Shown here: piece by piece, positions 37,836-46,223 of the stretch | Numbering within the stretch: position 1 is the first letter of the stretch | Layout of the letters: the number at the start of each line of letters is the position of its first letter | From: Winogradskyella bathintestinalis | Lineage (GTDB): Bacteria; Bacteroidota; Bacteroidia; Flavobacteriales; Flavobacteriaceae | DNA length: 64,000 nucleotides | Direction: 5' to 3' | Assembly: GCF_030407435.1 (NCBI RefSeq) | Contig: NZ_JASDDK010000005.1 | Span: forward strand, 214,384-278,383 | Made by a program: the position numbers and the translations under genes | The notes under the pieces: model-generated | The model's input: the letters and a program-made list of their open reading frames with translations, nothing else | Told to the model about the DNA's origin: nothing | The model's database searches: none

Positions 37836-38726
37836 ATGAAAGACCAATTTAATACTGCTTTAGGAAATTTAATCGACAAATTAATAGGGTGGTTTAACGC
37901 CATAATTGAGAGTATTCCTAATTTAATATTAGCTATTTTAGTATTAATAGCCGCCTATTTTGCCGCTAAATACGTTAGCCGATTAGTCGGAAAAATAGTA
38001 GATAAAAGAGTGGAGCAAGACTCTATTAAAAGTGCAATTTCTAGGGTTAGTGCTGTAGTAGTGGTAGCATTAGGGCTATTCATTGCGCTTGGAGTTTTAA
38101 ATCTTGGTAAAGCGTTAACATCATTACTTGCGGGTGCAGGTGTTGTAGGTTTAGCTATAGGTTTAGCTTTACAAGGCACTTTAGCTAATACTTTCGCCGG
38201 GCTAATTTTGTCGTTTAGAAAAAAAATACAAATAGGCAACTGGGTTGAAACCACTGGTTATTCGGGTGAAGTAGTTGATATAAACCTTAAAGATTTTACA
38301 TTAAGGGAAGCCGATAATAATATGGTTATTATTCCTAATAAAACTATTTTAGACAACCCGTTGAAAAATTATTCTCTAACGACCAGAATGAGAGTGTTCT
38401 TAGAATGTGGGGTAGGGTATGAGTCAGATTTAGAAAAAGTGCAGCAATTAACTAAAGAAACAATTGCCAATACATTCGATCAGGTTGAAAAACCAGAAGA
38501 TGTAGAATTCTATTTCACTGAATTTGGTGGAAGTTCAATAAACTATTTATGTCGTTTTTGGATAGATGCAGAAAGCATGCTAGAAAAATTAAGAGCAAAA
38601 ACGGAAGCTATTATCGCGATTAAAAAAGCCTATGACCAAGAGGGTATTAATATTCCATTCCCAATAAGAACCTTACAGTTTGATAATAATTTAAATATAA
38701 ATTCATCTGATTCTAAAGAGTCATAA
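37836..38726 (+). CDS. Small-conductance mechanosensitive channel (MscS family)
   Basis: This 296-residue protein has three N-terminal transmembrane helices. The pore helix is glycine- and alanine-rich (LLAGAGVVGLAIGLALQGTLAN, seen near residues 95-116). The beta domain follows, with GNWVETTGYSGEVVDI, and then the alpha/beta C-terminal domain. It should open on membrane tension and release solutes after hypo-osmotic shock. It shares an upstream motif with the small lipoprotein gene that follows. Confidence 0.92.
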   Translation: MKDQFNTALGNLIDKLIGWFNAIIESIPNLILAILVLIAAYFAAKYVSRLVGKIVDKRVEQDSIKSAISRVSAVVVVALGLFIALGVLNLGKALTSLLAGAGVVGLAIGLALQGTLANTFAGLILSFRKKIQIGNWVETTGYSGEVVDINLKDFTLREADNNMVIIPNKTILDNPLKNYSLTTRMRVFLECGVGYESDLEKVQQLTKETIANTFDQVEKPEDVEFYFTEFGGSSINYLCRFWIDAESMLEKLRAKTEAIIAIKKAYDQEGINIPFPIRTLQFDNNLNINSSDSKES

Positions 38727-38773
38727 ACATAATGTCATTATCTCTAAATTACAGAAACCAAATTTAATAGAGT

Positions 38774-38793
38774 TAAAACTCTTAGGATAAGAG
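38774..38793 (+). promoter_or_regulatory. Putative operator upstream of the acidic lipoprotein
   Basis: TAAAACTCTTAGGATAAGAG contains the perfect dyad CTCTTA-GGA-TAAGAG. It overlaps a second dyad, GAGTT-AA-AACTC, on its left. It lies 74 bases before the start at 38867. The match with 37726-37745 suggests shared control. Confidence 0.55.
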
Positions 38794-38866
38794 ATAATAA
38801 ACTTGTAAATTGTAAACGATATTTGTATATATCTAATCACTAATAATTAACCAAAAACTAAAAACA

Positions 38867-39034
38867 ATGAAGAAATTAAGTTATTTATTTATAGCCTTAT
38901 TTAGTTTAAGTCTAATGACAACTAGCTGTAGAGAACAAAAATCTACTGGAGATAAAGTTGAAGACGCCATTGACGATACAGGAGATGCAGTAGAAGATGC
39001 AGTTGACGACGTCGGAGACGCAATTGACGGATAA
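38867..39034 (+). CDS. Small acidic lipoprotein (55 residues)
   Basis: The ORF opens MKKLSYLFIALFSLSLM and has a lipobox ending in Cys21 (MTTSC). The mature part is very acidic and repeats an eight-residue unit of the form VEDAIDDTGDA three times. It should be a lipid-anchored periplasmic or surface peptide. It is downstream of mscS and is followed by a terminator. No family is recognised, though similar acidic-repeat lipoproteins are common in Flavobacteriaceae. Confidence 0.78.
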   Translation: MKKLSYLFIALFSLSLMTTSCREQKSTGDKVEDAIDDTGDAVEDAVDDVGDAIDG

Positions 39035-39065
39035 TAAAAATATAATTACATTAAATAGTTAAATA

Positions 39066-39098
39066 AAAAAGTCATCATTACGATGGCTTTTTATTTTT
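39066..39098 (+). terminator. Intrinsic terminator after the small lipoprotein
   Basis: The stem AAAAAGTCATC / GATGGCTTTTT, with one G-T pair, has a 5-base loop and is followed by a T-rich tail. Confidence 0.82.
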
Positions 39099-39154
39099 CT
39101 AAAAAATGAAGTTACCTTTACCTCAATTAATGTTTATTTTAATCTAATTATCAC

Positions 39155-39832
39155 ATGAGTCATTCTATCCCTAAAGAAATACTGACATTTTATAAAAAAC
39201 TCGAAAAAAATAACAATCGTGATTGGTTTAATGAACATAAATCAGAATACAAAGCCATTGAAGCTCAGGTAAAAGAAGCCTATAACCATTTAGGAGAATT
39301 ACTTAACACGCACGATCAGATTGAGAAGATTAAAATTTTCAGAATTTATAGGGATGTTAGATTTTCTAAGAACAAACTACCTTACAAAACACATTTTGGA
39401 GGCTCCTTTGCACGTAAAAAACCAGAACTTAGAGGTGGATATTATGTGCATATTCAACCCAATAATGAATCTTTTATAGCCACTGGGTTTTGGAATCCGA
39501 GTAAAGAAGATCTTTTCCGTATTCGAAAAGAATTTGAAATGGACGACAGCGAAATGCGAGAGATTCTAAACGATAAAACATTTAAAAACACTTGGGGAAG
39601 TTTTACAGGAGACACATTAAAAACCGCGCCAAAAGGTTTTGACAAAGAACATGCTGCCATAGATTTAATACGCAGAAAACAATTCAATTTTGTAAAAAAT
39701 TATACGGATAATGAAGTTCTCGCTGATGACTTTTTAAAACAAGTCAATGAAGATTTTAAAAAAATTAGACCGTTTTTTAATTACATGAGCGATGTCTTAA
39801 CGACAAATTTAAACGGGGAATCAATGATCTAA
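39155..39832 (+). CDS. DUF2461 domain protein
   Basis: This 225-residue protein matches the DUF2461/TIGR02453 family: an N-terminal NNNRDWFNEHK motif, IFRIYRDVRFSKNKLPYKTH, and GGYYVHIQP. The function of the family is unknown. Its stop overlaps the convergent stop of the next gene (CTAA at 39829-39832). Confidence 0.85.
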   Translation: MSHSIPKEILTFYKKLEKNNNRDWFNEHKSEYKAIEAQVKEAYNHLGELLNTHDQIEKIKIFRIYRDVRFSKNKLPYKTHFGGSFARKKPELRGGYYVHIQPNNESFIATGFWNPSKEDLFRIRKEFEMDDSEMREILNDKTFKNTWGSFTGDTLKTAPKGFDKEHAAIDLIRRKQFNFVKNYTDNEVLADDFLKQVNEDFKKIRPFFNYMSDVLTTNLNGESMI

Positions 39833-40245
39833 AATGTCTCTAAAGTTTTTGGATGTTGAAATATCTGTATACTTTGTATCAGTCGCTCCTTTACAATAGT
39901 CATCATGCGTTTATTCAATGCAGAAGAATTCTGAATGTAAAGTTGGTATTCTTCAATAGTAAACTGACCTATAATCATTCCTTTTAAAGAATTTCTAAAC
40001 TTAATATCTTTTTGAATCGCATTAGAAATATAGTTAAACTGTTCTTCCAGAATTAAATTGAAAAATACATTTTTATGTTTTGCGATATAATTTTCGAAAA
40101 CAGCGACCAATAAATTATGCTGTAACTTTATAATAGGTCGTAGGGTTTTATTTTGAAATGCTTCCTCTGCACTTATACCATCGTAAATTTTTGCAGATAA
40201 AATTTGAGGCCTAATGGATAGTAGGTTATTAAATCTTGACTCCAT
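39829..40245 (-). CDS. Conserved hypothetical protein
   Basis: This 138-residue helical protein starts MESRFNNLLSIRPQILSAKIYDG. It has no signal peptide, membrane helix or recognised catalytic motif. It resembles short flavobacterial proteins that are sometimes labelled glyoxalase, but no glyoxalase metal ligands are visible. It is convergent with the DUF2461 gene, with stop codons overlapping by four bases. Confidence 0.65.
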   Translation of the reverse strand: MESRFNNLLSIRPQILSAKIYDGISAEEAFQNKTLRPIIKLQHNLLVAVFENYIAKHKNVFFNLILEEQFNYISNAIQKDIKFRNSLKGMIIGQFTIEEYQLYIQNSSALNKRMMTIVKERLIQSIQIFQHPKTLETF

Positions 40246-40521
40246 AATCTTATATAGGGTTTAAATTCGAAACTAAAATTAAGGAAATAGGCAACACTTC
40301 GTTTTAGTCCAACAATATCTTGTTAACGGTCTTATTAACAAATAAGCGATTAATCATCATAATCGGTTATTTCTTAATTTCAAGTGCGCTATTGTGAAAT
40401 GAGCCTTCTCTCTTTCTTTTTACAGTTGCATATTAATCTTTCAGATTCCTTTTATACAAGGACTCATATCGATTTAAAATAAACTCAAAAGTTTATTCTT
40501 ATTTTTACAAAAAACATTAGA

Positions 40522-41151
40522 ATGTCTATTATTGAAAAATTGAAATGGCGCTATGCCACTAAAAAATTTGATGCTAACCAAAAACTTTCAAACGCTAAGT
40601 TGGAAATTTTAAAAGAGGCTTTTAATTTAACGGCTTTATCCTATGGTTTACAAACCTTAAAATTGGTTATTGTAGAAGATAAAGACGTACGACAATCGTT
40701 GGTGGACATTGCTTACGGTCAACGTCAAGTGGTAGATGCTTCTCATTTATTAGTATTATGTATTCAAACTGAAATTGATGGTGAAGATGTTAACAGTCAT
40801 TTTAACACCATTAAAGAAATTAGAAATACTCCAGATGCTATTTTAGAACCATTTAAAGCGGAAATGAAATCTCGAATTAAGAATATGCATCCCGATAAAA
40901 AAGTAGGTTGGGCATCTCGACAAGCTTATATAGCCTTGGGTAATTTAATGACCGTATGTGCGATTGAAGAAATAGATAGTTGCCCAATGGAAGGTTTTCA
41001 ACCAAAAGAATTAGATGAAAAGTTAAAGCTAGATCAACTTGGTTTAAATTCTATCTTATTATTACCGGTTGGCTATAGAGATAAAGATGATATGTTCGCC
41101 AAGTTTAAAAAAGTGAGGAAGCAGATGTCAGAAACTGTTATTGAATTGTAG
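40522..41151 (+). CDS. NAD(P)H-dependent nitroreductase family oxidoreductase
   Basis: This 209-residue flavoprotein has the nitroreductase FMN-binding N-terminus (MSIIEKLKWRYATKKFD), LTALSYGLQT, and SCPMEGFQPKELDE near residue 155. It probably binds FMN as a dimer and reduces quinones or nitroaromatics with NAD(P)H. The C-terminal GYRDKDDMFAKFKKVRK matches NfsB-like enzymes. It stands alone. Confidence 0.88.
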   Translation: MSIIEKLKWRYATKKFDANQKLSNAKLEILKEAFNLTALSYGLQTLKLVIVEDKDVRQSLVDIAYGQRQVVDASHLLVLCIQTEIDGEDVNSHFNTIKEIRNTPDAILEPFKAEMKSRIKNMHPDKKVGWASRQAYIALGNLMTVCAIEEIDSCPMEGFQPKELDEKLKLDQLGLNSILLLPVGYRDKDDMFAKFKKVRKQMSETVIEL

Positions 41152-41190
41152 AATTATAGTTTATTACGATATAAAGTATATCAAACCGTT

Positions 41191-41198
41191 ATATTTGT
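41191..41198 (+). promoter_or_regulatory. Candidate -7 promoter element upstream of the aminotransferase
   Basis: TATATTTG matches TAnnTTTG exactly, 23 bases before the start codon. No TTTG is seen at the usual distance upstream. Confidence 0.4.
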
Positions 41199-41221
41199 TA
41201 TATTAAATTTAAAAATTTTTT

Positions 41222-42421
41222 ATGCCTGGATTTGAATTATTTGGTGACTTAGAGAGAAATGAAGTTAATGATGTACTAGACAACGGAGTATTAATGCGCT
41301 ATGGATTTGATGGCATGAGAAACGGCCATTGGAAAGCTAAAGACTTAGAGACTGAACTCCGAAATCAATTAAAAGTAAAGCATGCCCAACTTGTTTCGAG
41401 CGGAACCGCAGCGGTGTCAGTTGCACTGGCATCAGCCGGTATTGGCTCTGGTGACGAGGTTATAATGCCTACGTTTACTTTTGTAGCTAGTTTTGAAGCG
41501 ATTATGATGCTTGGTGCTATCCCAGTACTTGTAGATATCGACGATACACTTACTTTAGATCCTGAGGCTGTAGAAGCGGCTATCACTCCCAAAACTAAAG
41601 CCATTATGCCCGTACACATGTGCGGAAGTATGGCAAATTTAGATGCACTACAGACGATTTGTAAAACGCACGATTTAATTTTAATTGAAGATTCATCACA
41701 AGCCACTGGAGCCACCTACAAAGGAAAACCTCTAGGAAGTATTGGGGATTTAGGCTGTTTATCTCTAGATTTTGTTAAGATTATTACTGCGGGTGAAGGT
41801 GGTGCCGTTCTCACTAATAATGAGAAGTTTTATAAACATGCCGATCATTACTCAGATCACGGACACGATCATGTTGGAAAAGACAGAGGAGCAGAATCGC
41901 ATCCCTTTTTAGGTTACAATTTTAGAATTTCGGAATTGCATGCCGCTGTTGGTTTAGCGCAGTTAAGACGATTAGATGAGTTTGTTGCTATACAGAAAAA
42001 AAATTATTCTATTATAAAAGAAGCCTTAGCCGAAATTCCTGAAGTGACCTTTAGAACGGTACCTGAAGGTGGTGAAGAAAGTTATTCGTTTTTAAATTTC
42101 TTTTTACCAGATTTAGAAATTTCTAGAAATGTTTCAAATACATTCAAAACAAATGGAGTAGATGCATGTTTTCATTATTTCGATAATAGCTGGCATTATA
42201 TAAGAGAGTGGAATCATCTTAAGAATATGAAGTCACTTTATCCAATATCGGAAGAAGTAAAAAGAGGTTTAGCTTATTTACAAACAAAAACTTTTGATCA
42301 ATCCGACCATTATATAGCGCGTAATATATCGTGTTTAATTAAATTGACATGGACTGAGAGGCAAGTAAAAGAGAAAGCTGAAAAAATGGTAACTATTATA
42401 AAATCCCATTTAAAACAATAG
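41222..42421 (+). CDS. DegT/DnrJ/EryC1/StrS-family aminotransferase
   Basis: This 399-residue PLP enzyme carries VSSGTAAVSVALASAG, the EDSSQATGA cofactor loop and the PLP-lysine region LDFVKIITAGEGGAV (about residue 182). Family members are typically sugar aminotransferases that make amino sugars on nucleotide donors; some act on cyclitols. No sugar gene is adjacent, so the substrate is open. The DxxVK version of the lysine motif replaces the common HxxK form. Confidence 0.85.
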   Translation: MPGFELFGDLERNEVNDVLDNGVLMRYGFDGMRNGHWKAKDLETELRNQLKVKHAQLVSSGTAAVSVALASAGIGSGDEVIMPTFTFVASFEAIMMLGAIPVLVDIDDTLTLDPEAVEAAITPKTKAIMPVHMCGSMANLDALQTICKTHDLILIEDSSQATGATYKGKPLGSIGDLGCLSLDFVKIITAGEGGAVLTNNEKFYKHADHYSDHGHDHVGKDRGAESHPFLGYNFRISELHAAVGLAQLRRLDEFVAIQKKNYSIIKEALAEIPEVTFRTVPEGGEESYSFLNFFLPDLEISRNVSNTFKTNGVDACFHYFDNSWHYIREWNHLKNMKSLYPISEEVKRGLAYLQTKTFDQSDHYIARNISCLIKLTWTERQVKEKAEKMVTIIKSHLKQ

Positions 42422-42505
42422 TCAATGATCTCAAAGATGAGAATCACTCGTTCGTTTTCACCCCTAAAAATGCGCAACAAAATTTTACATATCGTTTAAA
42501 AGGAA

Positions 42506-42632
42506 CAAAGAGAATGAAGATTTTTAAGTCTTTATTCTCTTTGATATCATACATTCCTACCGTTGGCATTACCCGTCGAAGTACAATGGGTCTATTTTCA
42601 GCTGTTTAACTTAAGCACCCCAAATATGATAT
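42506..42632 (-). ncRNA. TPP-riboswitch-like RNA, orphan copy
   Basis: Read on the minus strand, this has an 8-base closing stem (ATATCATA / TATGATAT), GGGGTGC, GCTGA, ACCC, the loop GGGTAATGCC and GGTAGGAA in the order of the TPP aptamer. Two normally invariant segments differ: CTGAGA reads CTGAAA, and the CCTGATC region reads TACTTCGAC. A hairpin (CAAAGAGAAT / ATTCTCTTTG) follows directly at 42543-42506, then a short T-rich tail. No minus-strand gene lies downstream, so it may be a free RNA. A near copy is at 45488-45611. This fills most of the 399-base gap 42422-42820; the rest holds nothing else I can identify. Confidence 0.6.
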
Positions 42633-42820
42633 TACTAATTTACGGAATATTGTAATAAGTTCCAAATATTTATAGGAATTTTAATCTATAATCACTTATA
42701 AGACAAAGGATTTAAGTTCAGATCTCCTTATTTAAATCCTGTTAAACAATTAAGCGCATTGAATATATAATTAATTTAATCGTTATAAGGACTTTTCGAG
42801 TTCAAAGTATAATACGTAAC

Positions 42821-44158
42821 TTATAACTCTAGTAATCGCTGTCGTAAAATTTTCTGAACATCAATACTATTTTTTTGCGGAATAAGAAACGCATTTAAAT
42901 CATCTATATGATTGATTTGTTCCTCTTTATTAACAAAACCGTAACCTAAATATTCTCCATCTTTTATCATTATAAAGGCGTCTTCATTACTATGTCTGCC
43001 TTTTTCCCTCATAATTACATCATTTTTATGATCGGCTATACTGTGAATGGCTTCAAGAACTCTATTATTATAATTCTCTACGGATTCATCGTTCCTACAA
43101 ATTCCTTTACAATTTTTAATATTATAATGCGAGCACTCTGATACAGCTTCTTGCAAATGGCAGTATTTTGGACAAAGATTATATTGTTCGCATAATTTTT
43201 CCATAAACGTGCGAATATCTCTCTGATTAAAAAATGTAAGAATAGGATCAGGTACTAACCGGGCCTTGTTACTCGCTAAATGTAAAATGCCCTGACGATC
43301 CATATAAGAGAATATGGCATAGGATTGAATTGTGCGTTTCGCTACAACATTATGAAACGGAAAATGATGTTTTATTGCTGCATCTTCCATAAGCAAAGCT
43401 ACTATCTCGCTACCCGAAACTTCGAAATCAATATCTCTGGTTTCTCTAATCATTTCTTGAGACTTTTTCGTTTTACTATAAAAATGACTCAAGACTCTTT
43501 TTTGAATATCTTTGGCTTTCCCGACATATATTACCTTTCCTTTTTTATCTTTAAAATAATAAATTCCGGCTGTATTTGGTAGCGCATTAAAAACAGCTTT
43601 AGGGAGGTGTGGAGGTAAGGTAGCCTCTCTAGAATTCTTGTTCAAAAACTCCGTGAAAACGTCTTTGGAATGGGGCTGTTTCAACAACAATTCAAATAGA
43701 ATCACCGTGGCTTCTGCATCGCCTCGTGCCCTGTGTCTATCTATTAAATTAATGTCTAGAGCTTTACACAATTTTCCTAAACTGTAGGATCGGTATCCAG
43801 GAATTAAGCGTCGAGATAACCGTACTGTACACAACTTCTTTCTGGTGAAGTCTAAACCGATACGTTTAAATTCGCCTTGAATTATTCTATAATCAAAATT
43901 CACATTGTGTGCGACGAAAATACTGTCTTCTGTAATGTTTATAATATCGTCAGCAACATCCTTGAACAACGGTGCATCAGCAACCAAAAGATCATCAATA
44001 CCAGTTAAAGCTGTAATGTGCTGTGGAATATAACTTTCAGGATTTATTAATGTGGTAAACTCATCAATAACTTTATGCCCATCATATTTGAAGATGGAAA
44101 TCTCGGTCATGCGATTGCCTTTACCTGTAGTTTCAACATCGATGATGGTATATATCAT
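42821..44158 (-). CDS. DnaQ-like exonuclease fused to GIY-YIG endonuclease
   Basis: This 445-residue protein joins a DEDDh 3'-5' exonuclease (about 1-165: IIDVETTG, HNVNFDYRI, HRARGDAEAT) to a UvrC-like GIY-YIG domain (about 195-280: AGIYYFKDKKGKVIYVGKAKDI). A C-terminal region with cysteines (CPKYC, CSHYN, CKGIC) follows. The fusion is like the DnaQ-Cho type in which a UvrC-type nick is joined with exonuclease trimming in repair. It lies alone on the minus strand. Confidence 0.87.
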   Translation of the reverse strand: MIYTIIDVETTGKGNRMTEISIFKYDGHKVIDEFTTLINPESYIPQHITALTGIDDLLVADAPLFKDVADDIINITEDSIFVAHNVNFDYRIIQGEFKRIGLDFTRKKLCTVRLSRRLIPGYRSYSLGKLCKALDINLIDRHRARGDAEATVILFELLLKQPHSKDVFTEFLNKNSREATLPPHLPKAVFNALPNTAGIYYFKDKKGKVIYVGKAKDIQKRVLSHFYSKTKKSQEMIRETRDIDFEVSGSEIVALLMEDAAIKHHFPFHNVVAKRTIQSYAIFSYMDRQGILHLASNKARLVPDPILTFFNQRDIRTFMEKLCEQYNLCPKYCHLQEAVSECSHYNIKNCKGICRNDESVENYNNRVLEAIHSIADHKNDVIMREKGRHSNEDAFIMIKDGEYLGYGFVNKEEQINHIDDLNAFLIPQKNSIDVQKILRQRLLEL

Positions 44159-44477
44159 TCTTTACGTTCTTCTATCTTTATTATCGGCCATATTATTCTG
44201 AATTTCTCAATTATTAATTTGCCGGATGCAAGATAATTACTTTTACTGAGTTTTGAAATTGTAACCATTTTCAGAAAGGTATTAGCGATGGTAATTTTTA
44301 AATACAAAATACTAAATAACTAGTTTAGATTACAATCAACTGGTGGTTGTAAAATATCTACTGAGTGCTTAGAACATATAGACTTTTCCAACCTAGAATA
44401 GCATTTTTTTCTAGTGGGTTAGTATAAAGTGTCTCATTTGGAAAAAAAATTCTTAGTGTAAATTTCTGCTTGAAGAT
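44159..44477. other. Intergenic region without recognisable features
   Basis: This 319-base AT-rich gap lies between the exonuclease start and the glutaminase stop. It presumably contains the exonuclease promoter. I see no ORF, strong hairpin or repeat. Confidence 0.6.
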
Positions 44478-45398
44478 TTAAAAAATACTTAATTCTGAAT
44501 GAGTTGTAACATTTTCTAATAGCTCCATCCCCTTATAAGAATTACCGTGTTTATTTAATTGCGGACTCCAGACTGCAATACTGTAATTGTCTGGATAAAG
44601 AGCTACAATACCACCACCAACACCACTTTTTCCTGGCAATCCTACTCTAAATGCAAATTCACCAGATTCGTCGTAGAATCCGCAAGTTAACATTAAAGCA
44701 TTAATACGTTTGGTCTTGTTTTTTGAAATAACTTTTTTTCCATCAGATATTTTAACCCCTTTATTCGCCAAAAAGGTAAAGGTTTGTGAGAGTTGTTGGC
44801 AGGTCATTTCTAAAGAACAAATGTCAAAATAAAAATCAAGGACGTCATCTGGTTCATTTTTAATATTACCAAATGATTTAAGAAAGTTACACAAAGCTAC
44901 ATTCTTATAACCTGTTTTCTTTTCGGAATCAGCAATTTTATCGGAGTAGGTGAGGTCCGGGAGATCACTGATATCTCTAATAAAATCTAAAAATTCTTCT
45001 TTTGCATTATCTAATAAAGAAATCAATATGTCGCAAATGACTATAGCCCCAGAATTTACAAACGGATTCCGAGGAATACCTTTATAAGTTTCTAATAAAA
45101 GTAGTGAATCAAACTTTGTTCCTGAAGGTTCTACATCAATACGTTTCCATAAATCTTCTCCAATAATTTTATAAGCTAAGGTTAATGTAAGCACTTTAGC
45201 AATACTTTGAATTGAAAATTTTTCTAAATAATCTCCTGCACCAAAATTTGAACCGTCAATCTTTGTCATGTGCACCCCAAACATAGAGGGGTCTACATTG
45301 GCCAACTCAGGAATATAGGTTGCTAATTGCCCTTCATCCTTAAATGAATTAATGTTTTTATAGGCTTTAATTAAGATGTTTTTATATGTGGAATCCAT
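44478..45398 (-). CDS. glsA: Glutaminase A
   Basis: This 306-residue serine-dependent beta-lactamase-fold enzyme hydrolyses glutamine to glutamate and ammonia. The SxxK motif is S65-I-A-K68 in FSIQSIAKV. NPFVNSGAI, the LTCGFYDESGEFA region and GLPGKSGVGGG near residue 250 are the family signatures. The leader, 90 bases upstream, holds a TPP-riboswitch-like RNA with a hairpin, so conditional control of transcription is possible. Confidence 0.92.
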   Translation of the reverse strand: MDSTYKNILIKAYKNINSFKDEGQLATYIPELANVDPSMFGVHMTKIDGSNFGAGDYLEKFSIQSIAKVLTLTLAYKIIGEDLWKRIDVEPSGTKFDSLLLLETYKGIPRNPFVNSGAIVICDILISLLDNAKEEFLDFIRDISDLPDLTYSDKIADSEKKTGYKNVALCNFLKSFGNIKNEPDDVLDFYFDICSLEMTCQQLSQTFTFLANKGVKISDGKKVISKNKTKRINALMLTCGFYDESGEFAFRVGLPGKSGVGGGIVALYPDNYSIAVWSPQLNKHGNSYKGMELLENVTTHSELSIF

Positions 45399-45487
45399 TT
45401 AAATAAATTGTTATAGTGTAAATGTTCTAAGATAAATTATAATATTGATTCTCGATTAAAAAGTTAAAGAAGATTTTATAAAATGAA

Positions 45488-45611
45488 CAAAGGGAATAAA
45501 GATTTTTACATCTAAATTCCCTTTGGTATCATAAATCCTTCAGTTGGCATTATCCGACGAAGTACAATGGGTATAATTTCAGCTGTTTAACTTAAGCACC
45601 CCATTATGATA
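45488..45611 (-). promoter_or_regulatory. TPP-riboswitch-like element in the glsA leader
   Basis: On the minus strand this has closing stem TATCATAA / TTATGATA, GGGGTGC, GCTGA, ACCC, GGATAATGCC and GAAGGA in TPP-aptamer order. The invariant CTGAGA reads CTGAAA, and the pyrophosphate-sensing CCTGATC region reads TACTTCGTC. A hairpin CAAAGGGAAT / ATTCCCTTTG follows, 89 bases before the glsA start. The same hairpin in the copy at 42506 has A-T pairs where this one has G-C, a covariation. The remaining bases of the gaps 45399-45487 and 45612-45907 hold no feature I can name. Confidence 0.6.
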
Positions 45612-45907
45612 AGTACAAGATATAGTAAATAATCGTTATTTCCTAATTATTAATGGGTTAATGTATTGCTACGTGATATATCTCATATTAAAATAATTTC
45701 TTTCGTTATAAGTCTGAAAAAAAATTAAGTTTTTGTGCTGCATTCCCCAGTTTTCACCTGTAAAACACAATTTAACTTACATTACAATTTATGACTTATT
45801 GCATCAAGATATAAATCGATTGCGATAATTAAAGCTCTAAAGATGCTTTATTTTTATAGTAGTAAATCATAGCGGTTTACGCCATAACAATTTAAAACTC
45901 AAAGATT

Positions 45908-46108
45908 ATGTCTAAACCATGGCAAGATAAAGCAAAAGGCAATTGGAATATTGCTAAAGGAAAATTAAAACAAGAATGGGGTGAACTTACCGATGATGAT
46001 TTGGATTACCAAGAAGGTAAAGAAGATGAGTTAGTAGGTAGAATTCAAAAACGTACTGGAGAAACTAAAGAAAATGTAAATAATTTTCTTAATGACCTTA
46101 AGTACTAA
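45908..46108 (+). CDS. CsbD family stress protein
   Basis: This 66-residue hydrophilic protein (KAKGNWNIAKGKLKQEWGELTDDD) is a clear CsbD family member. The family is induced by general stress in other bacteria and its molecular role is unknown. It is monocistronic, with a good terminator after it. Confidence 0.93.
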   Translation: MSKPWQDKAKGNWNIAKGKLKQEWGELTDDDLDYQEGKEDELVGRIQKRTGETKENVNNFLNDLKY

Positions 46109-46140
46109 AACTAACACTTTCTTAAGAAAGTAATTGTATA

Positions 46141-46169
46141 AAAGAATCCCACGATAGTGGGATTTTTTT
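46141..46169 (+). terminator. Intrinsic terminator after the CsbD gene
   Basis: The stem AATCCCAC / GTGGGATT with loop GATA is followed by a T run, 36 bases past the stop. A 14-base palindrome CTTTCTTAAGAAAG lies just before it. Confidence 0.92.
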
Positions 46170-46223
46170 ATTAATACTATTTTACTAAAAAATAAAATAA
46201 TCAAGATGTATATTTCATTGATA

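Noticed and set aside
42506..42543. Terminator for the plus-strand aminotransferase gene
   Set aside because: The hairpin is not followed by a T run on the plus strand, and its twin at 45488 is not downstream of a plus-strand gene, so it fits better as part of the minus-strand RNA.
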